Part shown: positions 1 to 15,526 of the stretch, piece after piece
Numbering within the stretch: position 1 is the first letter of the stretch
How the letters are laid out: every line of letters starts with the position of its first letter
Source of the DNA: Mortierella sp. BCC40632
Lineage: Eukaryota; Mortierellomycota; Mortierellomycetes; Mortierellales; Mortierellaceae
Assembly: GCA_011634665.1 (NCBI GenBank)
Contig: WAEK01000008.1
Location: 36,001 to 100,000, forward strand
DNA length: 64,000 nucleotides
Reading direction: 5' to 3'
Translations under genes and position numbers: made by a program
Notes under the pieces: model-generated
Told to the model about the DNA's origin: nothing
Database searches by the model: none
Seen by the model: the letters and a program-made list of their open reading frames with translations, nothing else

Positions 1-34
1 AAGAGAAAGAAAAGGTGGAGCTTCTAGACTCCAC

Positions 35-1905
35 CTAACACATGGCGCGGCTGTGGCCATAATGCCGCGAAACTGCCGAGGCAGTGCTGTCGGCCTCTTG
101 TGAGGCTCCACCGACAGGCACAGCCGTGTGATGGACAGGGTGCACAACATGATTGACAGACATGGCCATAGCTGTACGGGCATTGGATGTTGTGTTATTG
201 TAACCAGAAGCACCTGTCCAGTTTTGCTTGGGGTTAAAAGTGTCTGCATGGCCATACACAGGTGCAGGTTGAGCAATATCCTTGGTGTGAACATGGGCAT
301 TCACTCCATCAGGTCCACCATCTGGCGATGGGTACTGGCCGTGATGACTACGGACTGGACCCTTGTAGACAGGCATTGTCTCGCCCTCTTCGAGACATGG
401 TTGGTTGGGTAGCGAAGGACGGCGCTTGAAGTATTCTTGCTGCTGGGGATACTGCTGGTGGTGATGGGTCATTGGTGGCATATCAGCCATACCATGGCGA
501 CTGCTGGAGCCACGCTTGTTGGATGAAGGCTGGTTCAAAGGTGCGCTCTGGGGAATGTAGCTGCTCGTAGGCGAGGGGATAGCGCCCTGTGAGGAAGGAG
601 CCTTGGTGGCCGTTGGCGAGGCATAGCGAGCCGAGGCGGTCGAGGCAGTGTTGAGGGCAGCGGTAGACGTGATGGAAGGCTGTTGGGCCTGCAAAAAGTC
701 GTGCAAGCTCGAGGCAAGGTCAGCCTCGGTGATACGGAGGTCAAAGTCGAGCAACGAGAGGAGCTGCTTTTCCATGAGATTGACCTCACCAACTGAGAAA
801 ACAGCCGAGTGTGCGGACCAGTGCTTGTTCTTTGGCGACTGGTCATTCAGATATTTGGCGGCGACAATAAGAGTGGCCAAGAAGACGCGATGGCAGGTAC
901 AATGCATACCTAGTGTGTCCGAGATGAAGAGAGAGAGAAGAAAAAAAAAACCGGTAAGCACGTGTGCGATTGGTTCTCATGGGACGACTAGACTCTGTTT
1001 ATCTCCTCTCTAGGCTTAGTCAAACTCAAGCCAGGCCAAGTCAGGCTAAGCCAGGCCAGACCCAGAGAGAGCCAGGCCAGGGCCAAATAGGCGGCTACGA
1101 GGGGGGCGGGAGTGATGCTTCGACGGCGTCATTGCCGCATCACTCCGCGCGCCCAGGGGCGGGCGCAGACCCGTCTATCCGAGCAAGGGAGACCCATTAT
1201 TGGGCAGGAGGGGAACAGTGCGCCAACGCCCCCAGTCCCGTGTAGCAGGAAAGGGAGTACAAATGCAGAAAGCGCTCAGATCAACACTCTTTCGTTCTGT
1301 TCTGTCAAAGATAAGCGGTCCCAGCGTATTTGTACCCGCGTCTTTTTTTTTGTGCGTGCGTGTCGAATTTGTACCCCATGTGTCGTGCATTTCAGATGTG
1401 CCGTGGGAAGGGATAGTGGGGACGGAGAAAGAAAAGAAAAAGAAAAACGTACCCTTTGCAGCAACTGGCAACTTGTACTTGAGACGCTCGAGGTAGACAA
1501 GCGTGGGGAGCAAAGTGGAGGACTGGACATTGGAGTTAAGAACAAGCAAGCGGATAAAGTCGTTCAATGGTGGGACAACGACCATTGCAGGCTCGGCTGC
1601 GCCGTGGGCCTTGCTACGGTGACTGGGAGTGTTGGGTGGTGAGGGCAGGGTGTAGGGATCGACGACGGGAGGTGGTGAGCACTCGATGACGGTGCTTGCA
1701 TAGCTGGCAATGTGGTCTGGATAGGAAGACGAAGGGAGAAGAAGGCCAGTTGTTTATAGAACGCATTGATAGAGTGAGGTGTGTTTGGGGGTGAGGAGGA
1801 AAGGACCAAAAGGGTGGAGCGAAGGGGGGACGACGGATTCAGGATAGAGACGAGTCGGTGACATTGTCAGACAGAGAGGGGGGGGGGAGAGACATGAGGA
1901 ACAAG

Positions 1906-1954
<49 letters not shown>

Positions 1955-2188
1955 GGTTGGAAGGTAGGCGGGCAGATCAACGGATTGGTGGATAGACAAG
2001 ATAGAAAACGGCGCGTTAGTAAAAAGAGAATCAGAAAAGGACGGATTGTTTGACATGGTCAATGAGGTTTGAACCTTTTGCAAAGAACCAAAGGGCACCT
2101 TACCGATCATCTGTTGGGTGACGGGGCTGCGAAAGAGTCTCTCAAGACTCTTGTTGGAGAAGGTCTTATTCTCTGCGAGCGAAGGCAT
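35..2188 (-). CDS. PCL-type cyclin (Pho85-cyclin family)
   Basis: Predicted regulatory subunit of a Pho85/CDK5-type cyclin-dependent kinase. Three exons on the minus strand: 2188-2104, 1716-1453 and 909-35, with GT-AG introns and matching phases, giving 407 residues. The start is the ATG at 2188. The cyclin box covers roughly residues 15-190. It opens with an alpha-1-like segment (SPVTQQMID), has a proline-rich insertion of about 35 residues absent from compact PCLs, then PPLNDFIRLLV, YLERLKYKLP, and the family-diagnostic FLATLIVAAKYLND, SPKNKHW and EVNLMEKQLLSLLDFDLRI. The C-terminal half is Ser/Pro/Gln/His-rich low complexity. Intron 1 (1717-2103) carries a CAGA tetranucleotide array. The sense strand upstream of the start is strongly CT-rich. 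Which PCL subgroup (PCL1/2/9-like or other) cannot be decided from sequence reading alone. Confidence 0.9.
1911..1954. repeat. (CAGA)n tetranucleotide microsatellite in cyclin intron 1
   Basis: About eleven near-perfect CAGA units on the plus strand, wholly inside the first intron of the cyclin gene. Its length probably varies between strains, but it does not touch coding sequence. Confidence 0.95.
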
Positions 2189-3300
<1,112 letters not shown>

Positions 3301-3840
3301 GAATCAGAGAGAATAACAAGAGGGAGGGCTGTCTCGCTCCCTGTTTGTCTGCGGCCCGCGCCCAGCCGGTCTTCTCTCTCTCTCGCTTTCTCTCTTTCTC
3401 TTTCACCCTCTCTTTCACACACACACACACTCTCTCTCTCTCTCTCTCAGCCAGCCCGACACCGGGCGACAGAGGTGCGTGCGAGCCATCGAAGCATCGC
3501 GGCAGCAAACACTCACAATAGCCCCGTCATTCAATCCTCGACTGAATCACACTCAATACCTTATCCTGAAAATCTCTATCTCCCTTCTGGTGCTGCCCCG
3601 CTGGAGCACCACTTGCACTCATCAACACTTTTACACACACCGCTCGCCTGGGTTCAAAAGGGTATTTTCTGCCGCACTCACACACACTTTCTCTCTCTCT
3701 TTCTCGCTTACTTTTCATCGTTCGGTCTACATAGCAGCCAAAGCGGGGCGAGAGAGAGGGAGAGAGAGACAGAAAGAAAAGGACAAGACCGCATGCAGGA
3801 ACCTCGCGAGGCCATGACCCCAAGTCTTTCGCATACAAGG

Positions 3841-3844
<4 letters not shown>

Positions 3845-3873
<29 letters not shown>
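3845..3873. repeat. Poly-T run
   Basis: Uninterrupted run of about 29 T on the plus strand in the gene-poor region. The exact length in the assembly may be unreliable. Confidence 0.95.
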
Positions 3874-6800
3874 GTTGCTGTTGCTGTTATTGCCGTTGTT
3901 GAATGAGATTTGTATTCAATCGGGCCTGGCTCTGCCTGGATGGCGAAACCCAATTGACTCTCTTTGCTTCACTCGACTGAGTCCACCTCTGTTGGCTCGC
4001 AGGACCCCCCGCCTTTTTCTCTCACTCTCTTTACTCTTCTCGAGTCGCATTAATACTGTTTACTCACCGATTCAGTCCTTGTTTGCATTGGCCTGCATTA
4101 CTCTCGTGCTGGCTTGTCTTACAATATCGTGCGGAATGTCTTCTCACAGACTCTTTACTCTCGATTCTTTCGTCCTCACTTCTCTCCTCTCTCCCTCACC
4201 TCCTTCTCCCCCTACCTCACCTCATCTCACTCCTGCCCACGCTTCTTGACCCTACCCTTATGGTAGACACGGTCATGGCTCACTTGGCACCCGGCCAATC
4301 GACCTGCGGAATCTCGCATGGAGCCACTCTGCATCGCAGCATTATCCATCGGGGACCCTCCCCCAATCTCTTCCTTTCGTCTTGCGCGCCCTGCTACCCT
4401 CGCTCCGTTCTCTTTCCCGACCCTGAACTCGCTCAATTGCATGCCGACAGGAGCGAAAAAGACTGACGCTCTGATGGATTGGAGGACGGCGACCGGCCGA
4501 TGCGCAATGTGGTCGACTTGGCCCTGCTGCTGTTAATGTTGTTGCTTCTGTTGCTGTTGCTGCTGACCAGGAGGTCACTCCTCTCTTAGTTCTTTTCTCC
4601 CTTTCTGTCCAGATAGATATGTTTGGTCGCTTGCATTTGCAATGCATCCCGACACTTGTCGTCGCCTTTCCCCAGCTGCAGACCAACACGGGCCAGAGCA
4701 CAGGAGGCCGAAGGGTGCGGCAGGGCCAAACGCTACTCACTGCTTCGGAAGCATCAGGCAAAGGGGAACGAGGAGTTCTCTCGAGCCTGGTGGAGCATCA
4801 AGCGAACGAGTCTTGGAAGCGAGGTAGGAGGGGGATGGGGGAGACATGGTCCATGGGACCAGGCAGTTCTCTCGGCCTTTCTCTCCCTCGTCGACCTCAG
4901 TCCTCTGCCAGTCTCCGTCCGCATGCTTCCGCACAATCAACCCCTGCCTCTGCCTCTGTTGCACCTCTCTCCCCTTCGTCGACATTATACATATCCACCC
5001 TTTCGTTGCCCACCCTCCTCCTGCTCCCCCTTTATCAAAGACTGGAAGAGGACCGGCAATCGCTATCATACTCTTTTTTGTCCGCAACTCCTCCATCCTT
5101 TCTTTCTCTCCACTTTCTAGACCCATGGTCGGTCAGACAAGGGACTGCATGCGGTTAAGGTGTTCGCACGCCCGTGCACTCTGCAGATGGGGCCACGGGT
5201 CTCTGGGACTCTCTTTTTCGCTAGTCCACGTCCAAGCATTGCCTACCGTGTCTGACTTCCAAAAACGAGCGCATTGCAGCTGACTCCTTCGCCAAAGACC
5301 ACCGTGGCATGAAAGCCCTCCATCGACCTCCTTGCTGGGGCCTTTTGCCCTTCCCCTCCCTCCCCCCCCCTCCCCCTTCCTCTTTCTCTTCCTCCTTGTC
5401 TTCAGTCCTCCCCTGGGATGTTCTGCTTTGTTGGCCTAAGCAAGGCACTCATAGGCTGTACTACCGCAACACGACCAAACAACTGCACATCGGATGACTC
5501 CATCCTCCCACACGCATACAATCATGTTCACTACTCCACCTCTTTTCCCTGACCCCACCTACTCTGGCGCCGGACAGACTCTTATTTTCTAGAAGAGTCA
5601 TGGTCGCACCCTTGTTTCCTGCATCCTCAAAGACCATCGACCTGGACCCTTGGATAATATTCGTCTTGAGAAGCTGGGCCCTCCAATGACCAGCGCCTAC
5701 TTTCGTCTCACAGAACAAAGTTAGCCTTTTTTTTTTCTCCTCTTTGTTCATTGAACGATGTCATGGACCGCGTTCACAATCGTTGCCCTTCGTCTTCCCG
5801 GGCGTTCGTCATCTCCGTCATCTCTTATTAGCCTTCGTCATTGCCTAGCCAGGCAGACCGAGAACTGAGGCGAGTGACGAGCACCCTAATCTCGCCGTGA
5901 GCCAATCGTTGTCAACCGAATCTCGGAATCAGCCGATGACGGCCCCCCTCGCCCTTTGCCTTTTGTTTTCTCCTCCTCTCACCCTTGCCCTCAGTTCTTG
6001 GCCACCATCCACTACGGTCGCCGTGAGGTGGTGGACTCGCGTACCTTGAGCGAGCCTCTAATCTCAGCCGTCCTCCCTAGGCGATGCCAACGCGTCCCAG
6101 TCATGGGCTAGACTAATTGCTTCCTTGACGCCTGTATCTCTCTCGCCCTCTATTTTTTTCTGGGAACCAGGCAAAAGAAAAGCACCCGAACTCCTGGAGC
6201 AATGCTCTGGTACGCATGCCTACAACAAAAGGGAGCCCGACGGGAAGTCTAGTTTTGCATGCAGCGCCATTGCACCTGTAGGAGCCTGCATTTCGGATGC
6301 GTGCCATGCTGCATCTTCGGGATTATTTCGACGCCCCCTCGGAGTAACCTGCTTGTCGGACTAGCTTGCGGTCGTCGTGGTCATGGTCGTGGTCGTGGTC
6401 ATCGTGGTCCGTTTGTCGAAATGTGAGCTTTCTGTTGCTTCGACACACGACTCCTGCCTAGATGGTTCAGTCCCTGGTGCAACATGCTTTTTTTTTTCTG
6501 ACTATTGAATTCGCTCTCGACTTGCTTTTTTGTCGCTACGTCCTTCTGGGGTTCGCCATAATTGTTAGGCATGTAACATGAACAACCGAACCCGCATGAC
6601 CATGAGAGCGAGCGAGGATACCGTCTCGTAAAAAGAGCTACAAGAACAAAATGAAAGTGAAAAGGGGCGTCTGCTGCAGACACAGGCAGGAGTAAAGGAA
6701 CCAAAATGCAAAAGGGCTAGAGCAGGACACACATCAACACACACACACAAACACAGACATACACACAAGCATGCCAAGCAGGTCATGGATGGACCACTTG

Positions 6801-7315
6801 CAGACTTTGCCGGCTCTATCTCTCCTCCTTCTCCTTCTCTATCTCTCTCTCTCTCACTCTCTCTCTCCCCCATTGGCACACGCACACATTCGCACATTAC
6901 ATACACTTTATCCTATCCCACCACCCAGTCGGCCCAAGACTCTTTACTCAGACAATTGCCCCTTTCCCATTTTTTTTTGCGCCTCTTCTTCTTTTTTCTT
7001 CCTCTCCATTTCTCTCTGGTTCGTCCCGCCATCCCGTAGCACTGCTCCCTTTACGATAAGGTTAATTCGTACTACATCCCTCTTCCTTCCCTTTCTTTCG
7101 CCCCAAGAACAGGCCGACCAGTGTCAAGGTCAAGTTGCTCTTTTTTTTTTTCCTTCTTTCCCATCGTTCAACGTCGCTCTTTTTTTTTTTTTGGTCAAAA
7201 TAAAAAAACTGCCAACATCATGGCGCCTTCCACACCGGGGCACTCATACTTTTTTGGGTTCCGAGGAAAGGAAAAACAATAAAGGGGACTACACAAAGGA
7301 GTGTCAACACAGAAA

Positions 7316-7319
<4 letters not shown>

Positions 7320-7362
<43 letters not shown>
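7320..7362. repeat. (GA)n microsatellite
   Basis: Perfect GA array of about 21 units. It is followed within 50 bases by a 28-base poly-A run at 7404-7431. Confidence 0.97.
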
Positions 7363-7363
<1 letters not shown>

Positions 7364-7403
7364 TCACAAATGTATGCACAATGATTGCAGTCCAAAAAGG
7401 ACG

Positions 7404-7436
<33 letters not shown>

Positions 7437-7801
7437 CTGAAAAGGATGATGTCTCCATCTCCTGGCAGGGGAAACAAGAGAAAAAGAAAAAGAGAAAAAG
7501 ACTGAGAAAGAGTTGAGATCTAGTATGCCCACATTTCCATTCCTATCCCCACATTTCAACTTCCTCTCCTCCTTCTCCTCCTTCTCCTCCTCCTCCTCCT
7601 TCTCCTTCTCCCCTTCTCTTTGTACCCCCATCCCCCCCTTTCTCTCCCTCTTTCTTCCTTGTGATTTTCACTCAAGGTTAACGAACTTGGGCGTTGAACA
7701 TGACAGACAAGGACGATAGCTACATCATAGGCGGGAGAAAAAAAAAACAAAGCAACGGGCAAAGTAAAGAGCGTGGGTCTTTTGGTGGCTCACAAAAAAA
7801 A

Positions 7802-7846
<45 letters not shown>

Positions 7847-9665
7847 AGAGAGAGAAGGCGAAATACCACATCCCATAGTGACCGTTAATCAAAGATGCAC
7901 GAGCATGCGCATTGTGCGGGCACTAAAGAAGACAAGAGAGGATGGGTCAATAGTGAGAGAAAAGAGAAAGGGGAGAGGAAAGAAAATTGAGATGTGAAAA
8001 AAAGGGACTGAGAGAGAGAGAGAGAAGGATAGGAACCCAAGCACGAATAGTAATCCACCTAATGGTTCCTCTCTTCATGTGGTGGGGAGAGAGAGGTTTA
8101 CTGTCGAACACACGCGCGTGTGCCTGAACCAATCTCTTTTTCTTTCCTGAACACCTCACTCGATGCTTGATAGTTTGTGTGTGAGAGAGAGAAAAAAAAC
8201 AGGGGGCAAAGAGAGGAGAAGAAAGAGAGAGAGAAGGAGCGACAGAGAATTGGCGCCTTTTTGGTTCTCTGGACTAGGCAAGAGGCAAGCATGTGCAGTC
8301 CGTGCCCTTGTCCTCTTCCTCCTTGTCCACTCCACCCACAATTCACCTTTGCTGAATAAACTCTGGCACAGTCTATCCCTTTTCTCTTTCTTACTTTCCT
8401 CACCATTGATCATGTCACTGTGCATCCGTTTTTTTCTCTTTTTCTCTCTCTCTTTTTGGGATTCATGATCTCGCAACTGCGAAGCCGCTGGGTGTTATGT
8501 CCGAGTCTCTGGAAGGTGTAAAAGAACGAAGTGGACGAAAAAAAAAAAAACAGGAGGTTTGAAGAGCTTAGGAAAAAAAAAGTTGAACACAAAAGGCGAT
8601 TGTCAAGCAGCGACCATTGCTCCTCCTCATCCTGTGCAAACACCCCCGTGTCCTTTCACCTTTTCTCTCTCTTTCTCTCCCGTTGTGTAGCAACTCCTTT
8701 CATGAGCTCAGGGACAGATCATCCGACATAGGGCTCCTCTCTCTTTCTCTCTTACTCTTCGTTCTTCTCGGCTCCGACTGGTCCATTAGCGCGCCCATCT
8801 GTCCTTTTTTTCACGTCTCCCTCGTTTCCACAAGCAGACACTATTACCCTGCAGCTCTTTTCCTCTCTCTCTCTTCATGCGGCATCTGGTCTATCGGTCC
8901 AGTCGGACTAAGCTTTTTTATGTTCTGCTCTCGTACAATTTGGGCTCGCTTAAAAAAACCTGATGCTCGCTTCTTGCTCTCACCCATTGTGCAGCAGGGA
9001 AAGAAGAAAAAAAAATAAGGTTGTCCCTTGATTTCGCGCCCTGTGCACGGTCCCCCCACTCTTTGGTTCCACAAACTTTTTTTGGGCCCGGATGTGCTTG
9101 GCTCGCCTTTTTTTTTTTTTTTTTTTTTGTTTGATCTATTACGCGTCTCTTTTTGGGTCCGGGGACATGTGCACATGAAAAGGGAGAAAAGAGGAGAGAC
9201 TGGGGGGGGTTTCGACAGGAGCAATGCCGGGGCCACTACTATTTTTTTTTTCCTTCTATTGAGTAGGATAGACCTAAATCTCTTCCTTTATGATACTACC
9301 CAACTCGGGGTTTTCTCCTCCAAGAAATCGTCCGCCCCATCCAGCCTCGGTGCATAAAAGAATCTCTCTCTCAACCGCCACAACCGCCATTCTTTCTCCA
9401 CCACGAATGAAAATCTCTTGAACTTTTTGAATTCCATAAGCATCCACGTAAGAAAAGAAAGAAAAATATCCGCCTCTCTTTCTAGGGTTATGTCAGCACA
9501 CCCTTTTTTTTTCCTTTTCTAAACCCTGCTCTATTCTGCTCTGCGTCTCGTCCCCGAGCGAGGAACTCCACCTCATCTCATATTCTCGGTGGCGCACGTT
9601 CCTCTCCTTGAGACGAACCCCTTTGTTTTATAAAAAAAAAAAAAAAAAATCCCCTCAAACGCTAG

Positions 9666-9697
<32 letters not shown>

Positions 9698-12600
9698 TGC
9701 CAGGTCCGCTATCGTGTACCTCGTATTTGTTGTGTGTACGATACGCGTAGTACGAAAGATGCACGGACGTGGTACACCTGTTTTTTTCGATCAGATCTCT
9801 TTTGTACCATTTTGTACATCCCATATACATGGACCCTCAACATCCAAAAGTACTGTACAGTACCTTCTGAACAGAAACAAAAACAGTAAGCAAACAAAGG
9901 GGTAGAGAATGTGTGTGGAAGGGGGAAGGGGGACGCGTGTAGGGTTTGGTCGATCTCTTTTTTTTTTTCACTCAGCATCTCCTTCCTTCTTTCTCCTGCA
10001 AAAACCTCTTCCTTCTCCCCCTCTCTCTCTCTCTCTCTCTACACTCTATCTATATCTATCTCTCTTTCGACGCTTTTTATGCAAGGACATGATGAGATAT
10101 GTTGACTGTTTTGCTTTTTCTCCGCAGTGAACTCGGATCCTTCAACAACGCGTATGAGAATAGAGAGATCAAGATCATGCTCTAGGAATAACACTTCTCC
10201 TCTTCCCTTTTTCCGCTCTCAGTTCATGATGGAAGAAAGAAAGAAAAACAAAAGGAAAGGAAAATGACCAAACAAATGACCGAAAAAAGAAGATGGAAAG
10301 ATAAAAGAAAAAAATGGGTACTAGTGTGTGCCAGGAGGGAAAGAAGAGGCCAGGATTTGCTACATTCCTGATCGTTCCGTAATCCCAAGTCCCATATTGC
10401 CCGCGCTATCAACAGATCTAACTTCCTTGGTTCGGCTCCGGCTTTCCTATATGGTAGGGTGTCAAAAAAGACGGCAACAACAGAAAATTAAGACGAGTCC
10501 AAGATTCACTCAGCTTCAAGAACGAGAAACTATTACTCTACGACATCACTCTTGGTGTTGTCTCTCTCTCTCTCTCTCTCTCGCCCGGGTTGGTGTTTTT
10601 TCCCTCCCAATCGCTCTTTCGCCTAGTTAGAGTGACGGACCTTGTGCCAACAGACGGGCATTGGTGCTTTTGATCTCTATTTCTTTCTTTCTCTGCGTTA
10701 CTATTGCTCTGCTTTCCCCGGATACATTTTTCTTCTTTTTTTCTTATTGTTTTCTACACACACAACACATGGATTTATGGACTCGACCACGAGGAAGAGT
10801 GAGAAGCCACCTAGCTTCTTTTTGCCTACTCGCTCACACATGGACAAATCACTTTTAGATACCATCCCATACCGAGGTGACGGTCTCGAAAAAAAAAAAA
10901 AAAAAACAGAGCGCTCGTTTTTTGGGGACCTCTCGCCTCTCGTTTCTTCTCCTACGTATCATGGACGGGTCTGCCTTGATTACAGCATCAAAACTTTCAA
11001 TGCAAACTTTAGAGGGTATTTCTCCCTTTGGCATTTTCCGAAGAGGGGAGGAACCTGGTGGAACAAGTTCAAAGAGAGATGAATAAAGAAAGAAAGAGAG
11101 TTTTAAGGACTGACTCTCTCTTCCTCCTCGCCTGATAGGCTGTCGTAGAAAAAAAAACGGAAAGGAAAAAGAAAGAGAAAGACGATTCTATACCGGCCCC
11201 CATTCAGTCTCGATGAGTGACGACAACACTCCAAATAAAAATGAGAGCCATTTGACGGAGTAAAAAAAGTAATGGGTGATGGGGTAGGGAAGAGTACGAA
11301 TGAGCTAGAAAGGCAAGTGAAGAATGTGAGAATGTGAGAATGTGAGAACAAAAAGAACATCACACAAAAAAAAATGTGGTCGGTCTTTTCTTATTCGAGC
11401 GGAGTCGTGGGACAATGCAAGGCCCAACAAAGGAACGACACACATGTTGGTCTGCAGTTGTTCGTGTTCCGCTGGGATTAAAGGTCCATGTCCATGTGCT
11501 GAGAAGACACATCGGGTAGAGTCTAGTCCTCTCTCTCTCTTTCTTTCTCTCTTCTCTCTCTCCTCTTTTTTCTTATCCTCTATCCATGGAATAATGTCGG
11601 CTGTAGGCTTTTTCCTTTTTTTTCTCATATTTGGCAAAACAGGATAACATTCCCGCCAAAATGGGCCGAACCATACCATACCATGCACCAAAAGGCTATT
11701 CGGGCAGGCTATTCAGGCTGTAGTTGTGGTCCCCGTGTACAAACAAGATTCATGCAAGGGCAAAGCAAACAAAAAAAAATTATTCAAGACGTCTACAGTA
11801 CACGCCCTTTTCACTCCACTACATCTCACGAAATCTGATGTTTGTCCACGCAGACAGCCATTCAGGTTGCTGTTTCATGTATTCACAGTCGTGTGTGTTT
11901 GTGTTTGTGTGTGTGTGTGTGAGCCTTTCATCCACGGTCCACGAACCACGAAGCATCTCGGTGAGGTGAGAAGGTCCCTCCTCTTCTACCCTATAGGATT
12001 CCTGTGACTCTTCCGTCCACTCAAATGCAACGCTTCATCTTTGGTCCTTTGCTTACCTCACTTTTTCTCTCCCTCTTTCTCACTTTCTCTATCTGAAAAA
12101 GAAATTAATTGACAACGACTCGTTCCCTATTCATTTCTTTCTCAGTCACTGCTCTTTTTTACTCTCCTCTCTCGGCAACTTTCCTCGATTCTGCTTCGTC
12201 CAATCTGCCGTACCCGCATCGAATGACACCCTGTCCAAGAAAAAAAGAAAGAAAGAGCTATAGAACGAGTGGAAGGCGGACAATCATCAAACGGAGAGGG
12301 TAACAGGGAGACCACCGTTATGCAGCGGTCGTCATTGTTCAACCAGCTTTCGCCTCGTCCCTTCAGGCAGAAGGCCGTTCAGGGACGGACCAAAAGAGCA
12401 AAAAGGACGAAAGAGCGAGGTGCAATGGCTGTGTTTACACCAAAAGGAGAGCGGAAAAGAGAGAGGGAGAGAAAGGGTGACTCCTCCTTCACCCTCTCGC
12501 ATCAACTCCCGTCGAGCCCGCTGGTCAATAAGAAAAAATTTACATCTATTCGTCCCCTTCCCTTCATCGTCGGTCGCGTTCGGGGGGAAATCGGCTATCG

Positions 12601-13466
12601 GCGAGTCCACTGGCTACATCGGCACCAAATCTCCACAGAATCGGCAAAGCGGACTATTCTGTTTGTTCAAGCTGCATAATACAAGACAGCAGTAGACCAC
12701 ACACAAGAAAACTTCCTCTTTCTCCTCTTTTCGCTCGCACGTTTACCTTGACAATGTCGCTTCCCCCGCTCACTCGTCTTCTAGTTTTTTTTCGCGATTC
12801 CCCCTCCTAACAACCTGCATGCAGTCATCGGGCTCACGATGCCTTCCAATGGAGCAACCAGATCTCGGCACATTGGAGTGATAGGTGTCGGTGAAGCAGA
12901 GGACCGATGCGTCCCCGCTGGTGCTGACTTCATCAACAACACAGCGCGCCTGCATAAGCTCAAGCTCAGCAGTGCTCTCGACTCGACGGTTGACGACCGT
13001 GGATTTGAGAGGACAAGGATAAGAGTAGGAGTGAGGAGTGTGCGTGCCTTTTCTCCTATATCTTTTTTCTCTTCTTTCATTTTGTAAATTCATGGTCGAG
13101 CCCGTCTGGACTCTTAATGAACTCTATGCATTAACCTTACTTGGGGCTGGCCCCTGTGTCACTGACATATTTTTTTTAAACCGGAGCTTCAGTGGGCTAT
13201 TGAAAGGACGAAAAGAGGGGACCTCGCTCATTGTGCAGCCGCCCCGCGTTCATTTTTTTCTTTTTAATTATTCGGGGCTGAAAGTAAGAAGAAATAATAA
13301 TGAAACGCCATGAGCCGAATAAATGCAAGAACGCACGACGACAATGGCCACGATGACGGCCACCAGCAAACCACGTCCTACGGTCCCTCAGAGTGGGAGT
13401 AATAGTACTGGTCTTGGAGCTTACTTTCAGCGGACGCCTTCACGGTATGGGAACCTTCTCCCACGG

Positions 13467-13600
<134 letters not shown>

Positions 13601-14777
13601 TGTCTCCTGACCCGTCGGCTGCTCTCCCTTACAAGGGTGACGGTGTGTGATTCACCAGAAGGAGGCGGCCCCTGTGGCATAAGGTTCTGATGCTGTAAGC
13701 CGTTTCTCTCTCACTACCCTGGGACCCTTTCAAAAAAAAAAAAAAAAATGCTCACATACTCCTCTGTGGCTGGACCGCTCTCGTGTCTGCGTGGCACCTC
13801 ATGCTCCCATGCCTGAGTTCCTATGGTTCAAAGTTCTCTTACGCCCCGCCATCTTCTGACGGTCGGCTCACCGTCGTCCCAGAGGTACCCTGCGTCATGC
13901 AAGCCTAGCAATGGCCACTGTCCTAGGAGAAATCATCACCGATTCCATTTTTTGGTTTTTTGTTTTTCGTTTGTGTATAGACGACAACTGATCGCTTTCT
14001 AAAGCCATAGCTCCTGCACCATCTATCCCACACCACTATTTACATCTCCTTCAACTACCGTTTCCTCTCTTTTATTGAATAAGACGAGTTTTCAATTAGA
14101 TGTGGAGAGGCAAGTCTCGCCGTTTTGGAACTGCCATAAACTTTGTTCAGGGCTGCAGTGGTATCTTCTTCCCCTTTCCCGAACTGCCGGGCGCCCAGAC
14201 ACATCGAGTGTAGAGGAAGAGAGAGAAAATGAGAGAGTGTATGAGAGAGAGGAGATTGAGGACGAAAAAGATGGATGGATAGGAGGCTAGACATAGGCGG
14301 GTAGGAAAAGAAATGAGCGGAGGTTGGCTATCATAATCACTGGCTCGCCTACACATAACTCGCTAAAGGTTCCCCCCACCCCAGTGTCCCATTACCTAGG
14401 CTATTCCCTACTACCATTAATCGGTCTTTGCGCCAATCTCTCGGAGGAACCTGCTCAGACACGAGACATGAAAAACCGTTGATTATCGGTATCGACAGTC
14501 TCATCGCCTGCAAAGAAGACCGCTTTCGCCTCCCCGCAATGATCTGACTGAGGAAGCCCGCGTTGCCTTGACCCGAGACGCTTCTACCATCCGCTGATTG
14601 TCGGAACCTGATTTTTTTTTTTTTTTTTTGAACACCCAAAAATAAAAAAAAAAAAAGAGAGAGAGAGTGAGAGAGAGTGAGAGTGAGAGAGAGAGAATAG
14701 GATCCGCTGAAAATCTTTGAAATGAGGACTCAAGACGCACACACCCACGTCCATTTCGTTTCTTTTTCCATAAGCCC

Positions 14778-14824
<47 letters not shown>

Positions 14825-15092
14825 CGGGTTGTGTGAGGCGCCCAGCCTGATGTGAAAAAAGAAGAAAAGTAAAGAACGGAGAATTTGAGAAAGAAATGGG
14901 CTCAACGGCCCGGGTGCTTGTTTGTTCAAGCATATTCTTTTTTGCTATGACCCGCGGACACTTGTCTTCTTTTTTTCTTTGTCATCTTTAACGCAAAAAA
15001 AAAAGAAAAAAAGAAAGAAAGAAAATGAAAAAGGAGAATAGAAAACATGTTGCTCTTTCACTTGTTCGTTCGTTCGTTCGTTCGTTCTTTGA

Positions 15093-15128
<36 letters not shown>

Positions 15129-15495
15129 CTCAGCAACAAGAGACATGCCTCCGTTTCACTCGTCAACGTCTCCTCCGCCTCCTCTCCTCTACCCCCTCTT
15201 TTCTCTCCGAGGCCCCAGCCATTCCCAGGTTAGCCGTTTGTTCGCTGACCAAAATGATCCCCCCCCCCTTCCTCTTCCCCAGGCACAACCTAAAAAGTGA
15301 AAGAGAAAGAGAGAGAGAGAGAGAGAAAGAGCAAAGGGTGGGAAGAATAATGGCAAGCGGTGGCCTTAGCAAAGTTTGACTTTTTTCTGGTTTTCCTTTT
15401 TTTTTTATTATTATTATTATTATTACTATTATTATTTTGGACAGAGTCATCAAGACCTGGGGCGTCAAAGTCAACAAAAGAACTCAAAAAAAGAC

Positions 15496-15526
<31 letters not shown>

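Noticed and set aside
4619..5158. Plus-strand frame of 179 codons in the gene-poor region
   Set aside because: No recognisable domain, overlapping frames of similar length in other phases, and composition like the surrounding non-coding DNA.
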